Assembly: GCA_012730075.1 (NCBI GenBank)
Contig: JAAYBP010000244.1
Coordinates: 1 to 32,519, forward strand
Source of the DNA: Acidimicrobiales bacterium
GTDB lineage: Bacteria; Actinomycetota; Acidimicrobiia; Acidimicrobiales; Iamiaceae
Reading direction: 5' to 3'
Length of the DNA stretch: 32,519 nt
The translations under genes and the position numbers were made by a program. The notes beneath the pieces were generated by a model, which was given only the letters and a program-made list of their open reading frames with translations, was not told the DNA's origin and ran no database searches. Positions 11,840-19,569 of the stretch are shown here, in pieces (within the stretch, counting starts at the first letter, position 1; each line of letters begins with the position of its first letter).

Positions 11840-12469
11840 GTGTCCAACGACGCCGGGCCCCCGCCCGACCCCGCCCGACGGGCCGCCGCCCAGCGCGCCG
11901 CCCGCCCGCTCCGGGCGGAGGCGGCCCCCGCGGGAGCGGGCGCACCCGTCCCCCCGCCCGCCGCCGCGCCGGTCGGTCGCGGACGGCGCGGCGCCCGCCG
12001 CGGTCGCCGGGTCAAGCGGGTGGTCCGCCGGGTCGAGCTCTGGTCGGTCCTGAAGGTCTCGCTGATCTTCAACGTGATCATGGCCCTGATCAGCATGGGC
12101 GTCGTCGCCCTGCTGTGGGCGCTCGGCAACACGACCGGCCTCGTCGAGGACCTGGAGGGGTTCCTGCGGAGCTCGGGCTTCGACGACTTCCGGTTCCGGG
12201 GCGACCGCATGTTCACCCAGGTCGCGGTGATCGCGTCGATCCTGGCGCTGGCCGGCACGGTCATGAGCGTCCTGATGGCCGCCCTGTTCAATCTGATCAG
12301 CGAGATGACCGGCGGGGTCCAGTTCGTCGTGATCGAGGAGGTCGCGCCCGCCGTGGCGCCGGCGCCGGCGGTCCGCCCGGTGCCCGTCTCGGTCCCGACC
12401 GCACCGCCCCCCGCCCGCCCCGCGCCGGTGGCGGCGTCGACCGCGCCCGCCCCTGTTCCCCCGGCTTGA
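11840..12469 (+). CDS. DUF3566 transmembrane protein
   Basis: GTG start; SVLKVSLIFNVIMALISMGVVALLWALGNTTGLVEDLEGFLRSSGFDDFRFRGDRMF...; DUF3566 proteins typically lie downstream of gyrA in actinobacteria. Confidence 0.85.
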   Translation: MSNDAGPPPDPARRAAAQRAARPLRAEAAPAGAGAPVPPPAAAPVGRGRRGARRGRRVKRVVRRVELWSVLKVSLIFNVIMALISMGVVALLWALGNTTGLVEDLEGFLRSSGFDDFRFRGDRMFTQVAVIASILALAGTVMSVLMAALFNLISEMTGGVQFVVIEEVAPAVAPAPAVRPVPVSVPTAPPPARPAPVAASTAPAPVPPA

Positions 12470-12513
12470 CGGGTGGCACCGATCCGAGAGCGACGGATAG
12501 GGTCACCCGACCC

Positions 12514-12587
<74 letters not shown>

Positions 12588-12613
12588 CGCAGGCCCCCGA
12601 AGCATCGAGACCC

Positions 12614-12766
12614 GTGGAGTCCACCATCTTGACCCTCCTCCGTCGTGCGCTGGTCGCCCTGGGCCTGGCCGGGCTGGTCGCCGCCTTCGTGCGGCTCCGG
12701 GGGTCGGGCGGCACGCCGCCGCAGACCGGCGGATGGCGGGAGCTGTCCGGACCCGACCTGCGCTGA
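12614..12766 (+). CDS. Small (50 aa) putative single-TM protein
   Basis: GTG start: VESTILTLLRRALVALGLAGLVAAFVRLRGSGGTPPQTGGWRELSGPDLR*; one hydrophobic segment; stop overlaps the next ATG (TGATG). Not in the supplied ORF list. Confidence 0.55.
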   Translation: MESTILTLLRRALVALGLAGLVAAFVRLRGSGGTPPQTGGWRELSGPDLR

Positions 12767-13749
12767 TGCGGGCCGCCGTCCTCGGCGTCGGAGCGCTGGG
12801 CGCCCGGGCGGCCCGCCAGCTCGCGTCCACTCCCGAGATCGACCAGGTCGTCCTGCGCGACCCGTCCGCCCGGCGGCTCGACGAGGTCGCGCGATCGCTC
12901 GGGCCCGTGGCGGTCGCCGAGGACGTCGACGACCCACCGCCGGACGCGGACGTGGTCGTGATCGCGTCGCCGGCGGGTGGGCACGCCGAGGTGGCGCTGC
13001 CGCTGGTCGAGCGGGGCATCCCGGTCGTGTCCAGCTCCGACTCGGTCGAAGACGTGCGGGCCCTGCTCGACCTGGCCCCCCTGGCCGAGGCGCGGGCAAC
13101 CACGATCGTCGTCGGCGCCGCCTTCTCGCCGGGTCTCTCGTGCCTCCTGGCCCGTCACGCCGCCGACCGCCTCGACGAGGTCGACGAGATCCACGTCGCC
13201 CGGTTCGGCACCGGCGGCCCGGCGTGCGCCCAGCAGCGCCACCGGGCCCTCCGGGGCACCGCGATCGACTGGCGCGACGGCGGTTGGACCCACCGACCCG
13301 CCGGATCGGGTCGCGAGCTGTGCTGGTTCCCCGACCCCGTCGGCGCCGCCGACTGCTACCGGGCCGCGCTCCCCGACGCGCTGCTGCTCGTCAACGCGCT
13401 CGGTCCGCTCGACCGGGCCACCGCCCGCCTGGCCGCCACGCGCCGCGATCGGCTCACGTCGCGCTTCCCGATGCTGCGACGGCCCCATCCCGAGGGGATC
13501 ATCGGAGCGGCGCGCGCCGAGGTCCGGGGCCGGATCGACGGAAGGTCCGAGACGGTCGTGCTCGGGGCGTTCGACCGGCCCGCGGTGGCCGGCGGCGCGG
13601 TCGCCGCGGTGGCGGCGGTCGCCCTGGCCCGCGGGGACGAGGCGTTCCCGGGGCCCGGCGCCTGGGGGCTCGCCGCGTGCGGGTCGGCCCGTGACCTGCT
13701 CGCCGACCTGGCCACCCGCGGGGTCAAGGCGGCGGCATTCACCGGCTGA
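12766..13749 (+). CDS. NAD(P)-binding saccharopine dehydrogenase-like oxidoreductase
   Basis: MRAAVLGVGALGARAARQLASTPEIDQVVLRDPS Rossmann start, DADVVVIASPAGGHAEVALPLVERGIPVVSSSDSVEDVRALLDL. Confidence 0.7.
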   Translation: MRAAVLGVGALGARAARQLASTPEIDQVVLRDPSARRLDEVARSLGPVAVAEDVDDPPPDADVVVIASPAGGHAEVALPLVERGIPVVSSSDSVEDVRALLDLAPLAEARATTIVVGAAFSPGLSCLLARHAADRLDEVDEIHVARFGTGGPACAQQRHRALRGTAIDWRDGGWTHRPAGSGRELCWFPDPVGAADCYRAALPDALLLVNALGPLDRATARLAATRRDRLTSRFPMLRRPHPEGIIGAARAEVRGRIDGRSETVVLGAFDRPAVAGGAVAAVAAVALARGDEAFPGPGAWGLAACGSARDLLADLATRGVKAAAFTG

Positions 13750-13956
13750 GCGCGCCCGACCGTTACCCTCGCCCGAGGCGGGATGGGCCGGACGACCCTT
13801 GTCCGTGGTCATCCGCACACATAGAGTGACCTACCTGTGACCGAAGTCCTGGTTTCATGGGCCGAACGGATCATTTGGGGTCCGGTCGGGTTGATGTGCA
13901 CCGGGCAGGACCGAAATGGGGATCTGGGATGAGGCACGGGATGAACGGAGGGGTGG

Positions 13957-14790
13957 ATGCCCGTCGAGTGCGAAGCTGAGGTTCACCGACTGATCGAGGA
14001 GCACCTGCCGTTGGTACGGCACGTCGTGTTCCAGGTGGCGGTGCACTTCCCCCGTCACGTCGATCGCGAGGAGCTCGCCACCGCGGGCGCCCTCGGGCTC
14101 GTCGAGGCGGCCCGCCGCTACGACCAGGCGCGGGGCGTTCCGTTCGACCGCTTCGCCGCCCAGCGCATCCGCGGCGCGATCCTGGACGCCGTCCGGGCGG
14201 CCGACTGGGCGCCGCGCTCGGTGCGCACCCTGGCCCGCAAGCTGGAGCAGGTCGAGCAGCAGCTCGCTACCAAGCTCGGCCGGGTGCCCAACGCGCACGA
14301 GAAGGCCGAGGCCCTGGGCATGGAGCCCGACGAGCTGCGCCGGCTCCAGGACCGCATGTTCCGCTCGGTCGTGCTTGCCCTCGAATACGAGGTCGCCGAC
14401 GACGACGAGGAGCTGACGCTCGTCGACGTGCTCGCCGACGACCACAACCGCGAGCCGTCCGAGGAGCTCGAGAACCGCGAGCTGCACTCGTACCTCCGCG
14501 ACGCGGTCGGCCTCCTACCCGAGCGCCACCGGCTCGTGATCGTCGGGTACTTCCTCGAGGGCGCCAAGTCCCAGGAGCTGGCCCAGCTCCTCGGCGTCAC
14601 CGAGTCCCGCATCTCCCAGCTCCGGTCCGAGGCGCTGGCGATGCTCCGCGACGGCATCGAGGCCCAGTACGAGCCGGCGCCGGCCGAGGAGCCCACCGGG
14701 CGGGTCGCCCGGCGCAAGGCCGGCTACGCGTCGGCCATCGGCGATGCCTCGGCCTGGAGCGACCGGCTCACCGCCCTCGCCACCAGCTGA
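13957..14790 (+). CDS. RNA polymerase sigma factor, FliA/WhiG family
   Basis: 277 aa; HLPLVRHVVFQVAVHFPRHVDREELATAGALGLVEAARRYD, FDRFAAQRIRGAILDAVRAADWAPRSVRTLARKLE, sigma4 RHRLVIVGYFLEGAKSQELAQLLGVTESRISQLRSEAL; GGAGGGG upstream of ATG. Confidence 0.9.
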   Translation: MPVECEAEVHRLIEEHLPLVRHVVFQVAVHFPRHVDREELATAGALGLVEAARRYDQARGVPFDRFAAQRIRGAILDAVRAADWAPRSVRTLARKLEQVEQQLATKLGRVPNAHEKAEALGMEPDELRRLQDRMFRSVVLALEYEVADDDEELTLVDVLADDHNREPSEELENRELHSYLRDAVGLLPERHRLVIVGYFLEGAKSQELAQLLGVTESRISQLRSEALAMLRDGIEAQYEPAPAEEPTGRVARRKAGYASAIGDASAWSDRLTALATS

Positions 14791-14794
14791 GTCC

Positions 14795-14814
14795 CCTGCG
14801 CTCCTCAGCGCAGG
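14795..14814. terminator. Shared bidirectional hairpin between the convergent sigma-factor and FlgN-like genes
   Basis: Perfect 8-bp stem CCTGCGCT-CCTC-AGCGCAGG overlapping the FlgN-like stop codon; no T-tract. Confidence 0.5.
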
Positions 14815-15428
14815 AAGGCGAGCAGGGCCGGGATCCGCAGCCGACCGGCGGCGGCGATCACGTCGTGCAGCAGGCACTCGATCGCGACCGGCTCGATCGC
14901 GTCGGCGGTTCCGGGCGCCCGCAGCCGGGCGACCTCGGGGGCCATCACCGCCGCCCCGCCGCCGGTGACGAGCGCGGCGTCGGCCGCGGCCAGGACCGGC
15001 TCGGGCCGACGGGGACCGACCGTGCCGGTGCGGGCCAGCTCCGCCAGGCCGTCGCGGCCGTGCTGGGCGATGCGGTGCGCGGTGACCTCGATCTCGGTGA
15101 CGACCGCGGAGAGGTCGTCGTGGTGGTCGCGCAGGATCGTCGACCAGGGGCGGGGAGCGACGGCGGCGACCTCCCGCAGGGACGGCACCCCGCGGGCGCC
15201 CTTGAGGTTGAGTCGGGCCACGTCGGCGGCGCGGGCGAGGTCGACCTCGCGGACCTTGAGGCGGGCCCGGTCGAGGTCGCGCAGGGCCCAGCCCAGGAAG
15301 CGGGCCTCGCCCGCCTCCACCATGAGGTCGAGGGCTACGTAGCGGAACCGCAGACGCTCGAGCAGATCGCGCTCCACCTGCAGCCGTCCCGCCAGGTCCC
15401 CCCAGAAGTCACTCCCCGTTCCCGTCAT
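14805..15428 (-). CDS. FlgN-like flagellar export chaperone
   Basis: 207 aa helical protein: VERDLLERLRFRYVALDLMVEAGEARFLGWALRDLDRARLKVREVDLARAADVARLNL...PSLREVAAVAPRPWSTILRDHHDDLSAVVTEIEVTAHRIAQHG, resembling actinobacterial FlgN; adjacent to a FliA/WhiG-family sigma gene and preceded by a FliA-type promoter. Confidence 0.6.
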   Translation of the reverse strand: MTGTGSDFWGDLAGRLQVERDLLERLRFRYVALDLMVEAGEARFLGWALRDLDRARLKVREVDLARAADVARLNLKGARGVPSLREVAAVAPRPWSTILRDHHDDLSAVVTEIEVTAHRIAQHGRDGLAELARTGTVGPRRPEPVLAAADAALVTGGGAAVMAPEVARLRAPGTADAIEPVAIECLLHDVIAAAGRLRIPALLAFLR

Positions 15429-15436
15429 CCGACCAC

Positions 15437-15463
15437 CCATCGGCCCCATCCCCCATCGGTTGA
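15437..15463 (-). promoter_or_regulatory. FliA/WhiG-type promoter for the FlgN-like gene
   Basis: Minus strand TCAA (15463-15460) - 15 nt - GCCGATGG (15444-15437); 8 nt to ATG at 15428. Confidence 0.7.
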
Positions 15464-15555
15464 GCACTCTGCGTGACCAATGCGAGCGATCCGTCGGATC
15501 GCGGCGGGGGATGGGCCCTGGCTCCCGTTCCACCGCAGACCCCTGTGCACGGGCC

Positions 15556-16593
15556 TCAGTCTGACGCGCCGGGGACCTCCGGTGGCGGATCCACCCGCTG
15601 GGCGGCGAGGGCGCCGGATCGTACGACGAGGGTGGCCGCGGCGACCGTGGCACCGAGGGCGACGGCGACCGCGGCCCGGTCGAGCGCGGGGTCCAGCGTG
15701 GTGGGCAGGACCGCGGTCCACAGGTGGGCGAGCCGCACCAGGGCCCACCCGCCGGCCGCCGCCGCGCCGGCGAGGGCGGCGACCGCTCGCAGCACCCGGC
15801 CCCGCTGCATCACGGCGATGACGCCGGCGATCACGGCGACGACCGGGAGCACGACCACCAGCGGTGACGTGGGCGCCCCGGGCGGGTCCGCCCCGCGCTG
15901 GGCCCATGCGGCGGCGACGGCGAACACGCCCGAGGCCAGCACGGCGGTGCCGGCGGCCGACACCGGCTCGATCAGACGGGTCAGACCGAGGACGACCGCC
16001 GCGGCCACCACGGCGGCGAGGGCGAACCACGGCAGGGGTGACGGGGCGGCGAGCAGCACGTACCGACCCTGGACCTCCACCTCGGTGCCGTCGACGACGA
16101 TCGGCACCGTCCAGCGCAGCCCGTCGCCGCGGCTGGCGTGGTCGGGTGCCGGGTCGCCCGAGCCCATGTAGTGCACCCGGTGGTCGTGCCAGGCCCACCG
16201 GCCGTCGGTGGCGACCACCCGCCAGGTCGGCTCGGCGTCGGCGTCGGCCGAGGTGTCGGTGCGCCCGCGCGACTGGTTGAGGTCGTAGGCGGGGGAGGAG
16301 GTGTTCTCCTCGACGGTGCCGTCGGCGGCGAAGCGCAGGTAGGGCTCGCCCGAGTAGCCCGGCACCTCGGCGGTGTGACCCGTCGCCACCTCGAGCAGGA
16401 GGAAGCCGTCCCCGCCGACGATCGACACCTCGATCCCCTCGACGTCGGGGACGATCGCGTCGACCGTCGACCGGAAGTTGGTCGGCCCCGGGGGGTCGGC
16501 CGCCGCCGGGCGGCCGCCGGCGAGCAGGGCGACGGCCGCCACGAGGAGGGCGAGCGGGACCCGGCGCCACCGCCGGGGCCGGGGTCGGGTCAT
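15556..16593 (-). CDS. Membrane protein with N-terminal signal sequence, extracellular domain and C-terminal TM helices
   Basis: MTRPRPRRWRRVPLALLVAAVALLAGGRPAAADPPGPTNFRSTVDAIVPDVEGIEVSIVGGDGFLLLEV...; several hydrophobic helices after ~210 aa; ATGA overlap with the upstream phosphatase gene. Confidence 0.75.
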   Translation of the reverse strand: MTRPRPRRWRRVPLALLVAAVALLAGGRPAAADPPGPTNFRSTVDAIVPDVEGIEVSIVGGDGFLLLEVATGHTAEVPGYSGEPYLRFAADGTVEENTSSPAYDLNQSRGRTDTSADADAEPTWRVVATDGRWAWHDHRVHYMGSGDPAPDHASRGDGLRWTVPIVVDGTEVEVQGRYVLLAAPSPLPWFALAAVVAAAVVLGLTRLIEPVSAAGTAVLASGVFAVAAAWAQRGADPPGAPTSPLVVVLPVVAVIAGVIAVMQRGRVLRAVAALAGAAAAGGWALVRLAHLWTAVLPTTLDPALDRAAVAVALGATVAAATLVVRSGALAAQRVDPPPEVPGASD

Positions 16594-17402
16594 CGGGCGG
16601 CGGCCGTCCCGCCCACCAGGTCGATCAGGCGTGGATGCAGTTCGGCGTTGGCGGCGATGCCGCTCCCGTTTCCGGGACCGGGCGTGCCGTCGAGCGCGGT
16701 GAACACCCCGCCCGCCTCGGCGATCACGACCGGCATCGGGGCCAGGTCGTACAGCTCGGCGCGGGGGTCGATCATGGCGTCGACCCGGCCGGTCGCGACC
16801 AGGACGTAGCCGTAGCCGTCGCCCCAGGTGCGGATCGACGCGCCCGCGGCCTGGAGGGCGAGGACGGCGGCGTCCGACCACGGGCCGAGGCCGCTGGTCG
16901 AGACGTACGCGAGGGCGGGGTCGCCGGTGCCCGCGACCCGTGTCGGTTCGCCGTTGCAGAACGCGCCGAGACCGCGCCCGGCCCACACGGTCTCGCCCAG
17001 GGCGGGGATGTTGATCGCGCCGACGGCGATGCCGTGCTCGTCCTCGACGGCGAGGAGGTTGCTGTAGAGCGGCACGCCGTGGGTGAAGGCCTTGGTGCCG
17101 TCGATCGGGTCGAGGATCCACCGTCGCCCGCTCGTGCCGGGCTTCTCGGGCTCCTCCTCGCCGAGCACCCCGTCGTCGGGGTGGCGGGCGTCGAGCTCGG
17201 CGCGGATCAGCCGCTCGGCCTCGCGGTCGGCCTGGGTGACCGGGGTGCCGTCGCCCTTGCGGTCGACCGCCAGCTCGTCGTTGCGGAACCAGCGCAGGGT
17301 CGCCTCGCCCGCCATGCGGATCAGCGCGACCGCCTCCTCGACGAGCGCGGGGTCGGCGGGCGGGGCGGGGTCGACGGTCGGTCCGGACATGGTCCGGATC
17401 AT
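16590..17402 (-). CDS. Inositol monophosphatase family protein (HisN-like histidinol-phosphatase possible)
   Basis: DGTPVTQADREAERLIRAEL, LGEEE, RWILDPIDGTKAFTHGVPLYSNLLAV, WGDGYGYVLVATGRVDAMIDP. Confidence 0.88.
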   Translation of the reverse strand: MIRTMSGPTVDPAPPADPALVEEAVALIRMAGEATLRWFRNDELAVDRKGDGTPVTQADREAERLIRAELDARHPDDGVLGEEEPEKPGTSGRRWILDPIDGTKAFTHGVPLYSNLLAVEDEHGIAVGAINIPALGETVWAGRGLGAFCNGEPTRVAGTGDPALAYVSTSGLGPWSDAAVLALQAAGASIRTWGDGYGYVLVATGRVDAMIDPRAELYDLAPMPVVIAEAGGVFTALDGTPGPGNGSGIAANAELHPRLIDLVGGTAAAR

Positions 17403-17445
17403 CGCACGGTGCGCGGCGGGATCCGCAGCCGGACCCGGCGGGCGG

Positions 17446-18912
17446 TCAGGCGAAGCGGGCCTTGTACTCGGCGCCGACGCGGATCATGCCGATCATCGCC
17501 TGGGTGGACTCGCCGGCGTCGAGGAGGCCCAGCCAGACCTCGCGCTCGGTGGTGCTCGGCGTGCGGACGAGCATCACGCCGTGGGTCCCGATCACGTGCA
17601 TGAGGTTGCGCAGGCGGTTCTGGTTCTCCGGCGACTGGCTGAAGTGGATCAGCACCTTGCCCCGGGTGGTCCCGGAGGCCAGCGCCGCCAGCCAGTACTC
17701 GCGCCCGGCGCCCTCGGCGTTGCGGCCGAGGACGTTCTGGTACACGCGGTCGACGAACTCGGCGTCGGTGAGCGAGCCGTACCGGGACGTGAACTCGGGC
17801 GCCCTGGTGAACTGCTGGCCGATGCGGTCGAGCGTCCACCCGTTCCGGCGCCGGTCGAGCCAGTAGACCAAGCCACCGGAGTCGGGCAGGCGGTCGTAGG
17901 CGGCGAGGTACACGCGGGCGACGGCCTGGGTCACCGAGTCGCACTCGGCGGACTCGAGCAGGTGCGCCGCCAGCCGGTCGGGGCTCCACGCGCCGCTGTT
18001 CAGCAGGTCGCCGTAGTAGGACAGGTCGGCGGCGGACGGCGAGCGGCCCAGGAAGTCGCGGTACTGGGCGTTGACGAACGCGGTGGCGGTGGTCCACGGC
18101 GCGAACACGGCCGGGTCGACCTGCGGACGCTCGGCGGCGGGGGCCGCGTTCTGGAGCGAGACCCGCGGGTTGACCGACGCGGACGACCAGAGCCGCTGGG
18201 TCTCGCTCGAGAACGTGCCGGTGGCCGGCTTGCGGATCTCGAAGTGGAGGTGGGAGCCGGACCCCTCGGCGTTGCCGCTGTCACCGCAGTAGGCGACGAG
18301 CTCGCCCCGCAGCACCCGCACGCCGCGGGCGGCGGACTCGTTGCCGACGTACTGGCGCAGCTTCGGCGCCCACGCGTACTGGGCCAGGTTGCTGGCGTCG
18401 TCGGTGCCGGGCCGGTCGTTGTTGATGTGCAGGTAGCAGTAGAACCAACCGTCGTCGCCCTGGATGTAGAGCGAGTTGCCCGACGCCCGGTGCCGGAACT
18501 CGACGATGCGACCGTCGACGACCGACAGCAGCTTGGTCATCTTGGGGGCCATGAGGTCCTCGCCCTGGTGGGGGCGGGTGCACCCGCTGCGGCAGGCGCC
18601 GTAGGTGTCCTGGGTGCGCGTCCAGCTCGTGGCGTTGTTGGGGAAGACCGGGAACATGATCCCGCGGTCGGGGCTCTCGGTGAGGGTGGTGCCGAACGCG
18701 TCGGTGCCGGGCAGGTCGGTGGGCGCGGGGTGGAGCGGCTCGGCCAGCGAGAAGTCCGTCGACCGCCCGCCGTCGGGACCGGTCGGGTCCTGCGCGCCGA
18801 CCGGCCACGAGGTGACGAGGAGCGCTCCACCGGCGGCCGCGCCTCCGATGATCACCCGGCGCCGGGACAGGGACCGGAGGGCGGGTGGGGCGGCGGGGCC
18901 GGGGCGGGACAT
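17446..18912 (-). CDS. Tat-exported M23 peptidase with C-terminal DUF4214 repeats
   Basis: SLSRRRVIIGGAAAGGALLVTSW Tat-like signal; RPHQGEDLMAP and HLHFEI M23 motifs; repeated segments YRDFLGRSPSAADLSYYGDLLNSG / VYLAAYDRLPDSGGLVYWLDRRRNG / VYQNVLGRNAEGAGREYWLAALASG. Confidence 0.85.
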   Translation of the reverse strand: MSRPGPAAPPALRSLSRRRVIIGGAAAGGALLVTSWPVGAQDPTGPDGGRSTDFSLAEPLHPAPTDLPGTDAFGTTLTESPDRGIMFPVFPNNATSWTRTQDTYGACRSGCTRPHQGEDLMAPKMTKLLSVVDGRIVEFRHRASGNSLYIQGDDGWFYCYLHINNDRPGTDDASNLAQYAWAPKLRQYVGNESAARGVRVLRGELVAYCGDSGNAEGSGSHLHFEIRKPATGTFSSETQRLWSSASVNPRVSLQNAAPAAERPQVDPAVFAPWTTATAFVNAQYRDFLGRSPSAADLSYYGDLLNSGAWSPDRLAAHLLESAECDSVTQAVARVYLAAYDRLPDSGGLVYWLDRRRNGWTLDRIGQQFTRAPEFTSRYGSLTDAEFVDRVYQNVLGRNAEGAGREYWLAALASGTTRGKVLIHFSQSPENQNRLRNLMHVIGTHGVMLVRTPSTTEREVWLGLLDAGESTQAMIGMIRVGAEYKARFA

Positions 18913-18955
18913 CGGTGGGGGTCCTTCGGGGGCTCGGGGAGGGGCGACGGCGGTG

Positions 18956-19001
18956 ACTACGGCCCCGGCGGGCGGCTCGACGCCCCGCTTCCCGGCCGTA
19001 G
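18956..19001. repeat. 9-bp inverted repeat in the M23 / fur divergent intergenic region
   Basis: ACTACGGCC (18956-18964) and GGCCGTAGT-type arm (from 18994). Confidence 0.45.
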
Positions 19002-19110
19002 TGTTGCATTCAGGTTACGACGCGGCACTCCGCCGCGGAAGTCGCGATCCGGACCCGTCCGCCGCTTCTCACCCGTTCTCATTCGGACGGGCGCCGCTAG
19101 GGTGCGGGGG

Positions 19111-19569
19111 ATGGATCCGGCCACCCTCACCCCATCGGCCGCCGACCTCGACCTTGAAGTCAGGCGTCGGGTGGTGGCGGCGGGCCAGCGCTACACCGCG
19201 AACCGCCAGGCGATCGTGGGGATCCTCGCCGGTGCCGACCGGCCCCTCACCACCGCCGAGGTCGTCGCGCGCAGCGAGGGCCTGGCGCAGAGCTCGGTGT
19301 ACCGCAACCTGAGCGTCATGGAGTCGGCCGGCGCGGTCGTCCGCGTCGCCGGGGGCGACGACTTCGCCCGCTACGAGCTGGCTGAGGACCTCGCTGGGCA
19401 CCACCACCACCTGATCTGCACCCGATGCGGGCAGGTCGAGGACTTCACCGTGCCGACCGGCGTCGAGGCCCGCCTCGAGGCCGCGCTCGGCGAGGCGGCC
19501 GCCGACGCCGGGTTCGAGGTCGACCTCCACCGGCTCGACCTCGTCGGCCGCTGCGCCGAGTGCCGGTGA
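19111..19569 (+). CDS. Fur-family transcriptional regulator
   Basis: 152 aa; YTANRQAIVGILAGADRPLTTAEVVARSEGLAQSSVYRNLSVMESAGAVVRV, HHHHLICTRCGQVEDF, C-terminal CAEC. Confidence 0.9.
   Translation: MDPATLTPSAADLDLEVRRRVVAAGQRYTANRQAIVGILAGADRPLTTAEVVARSEGLAQSSVYRNLSVMESAGAVVRVAGGDDFARYELAEDLAGHHHHLICTRCGQVEDFTVPTGVEARLEAALGEAAADAGFEVDLHRLDLVGRCAECR

Noticed and set aside
13941-13979. 13-codon leader-like ORF (MNGGVDARRVRS*) overlapping the sigma-factor start
   Set aside because: It coincides with the Shine-Dalgarno (GGAGGGG) for the sigma gene; too short to support as a regulatory leader peptide.
14805-15428. Interpretation of the sigma-adjacent gene as an RsiG-type c-di-GMP anti-sigma
   Set aside because: No E(X)3S(X)2R(X)3Q(X)3D motif; sequence fits FlgN better.
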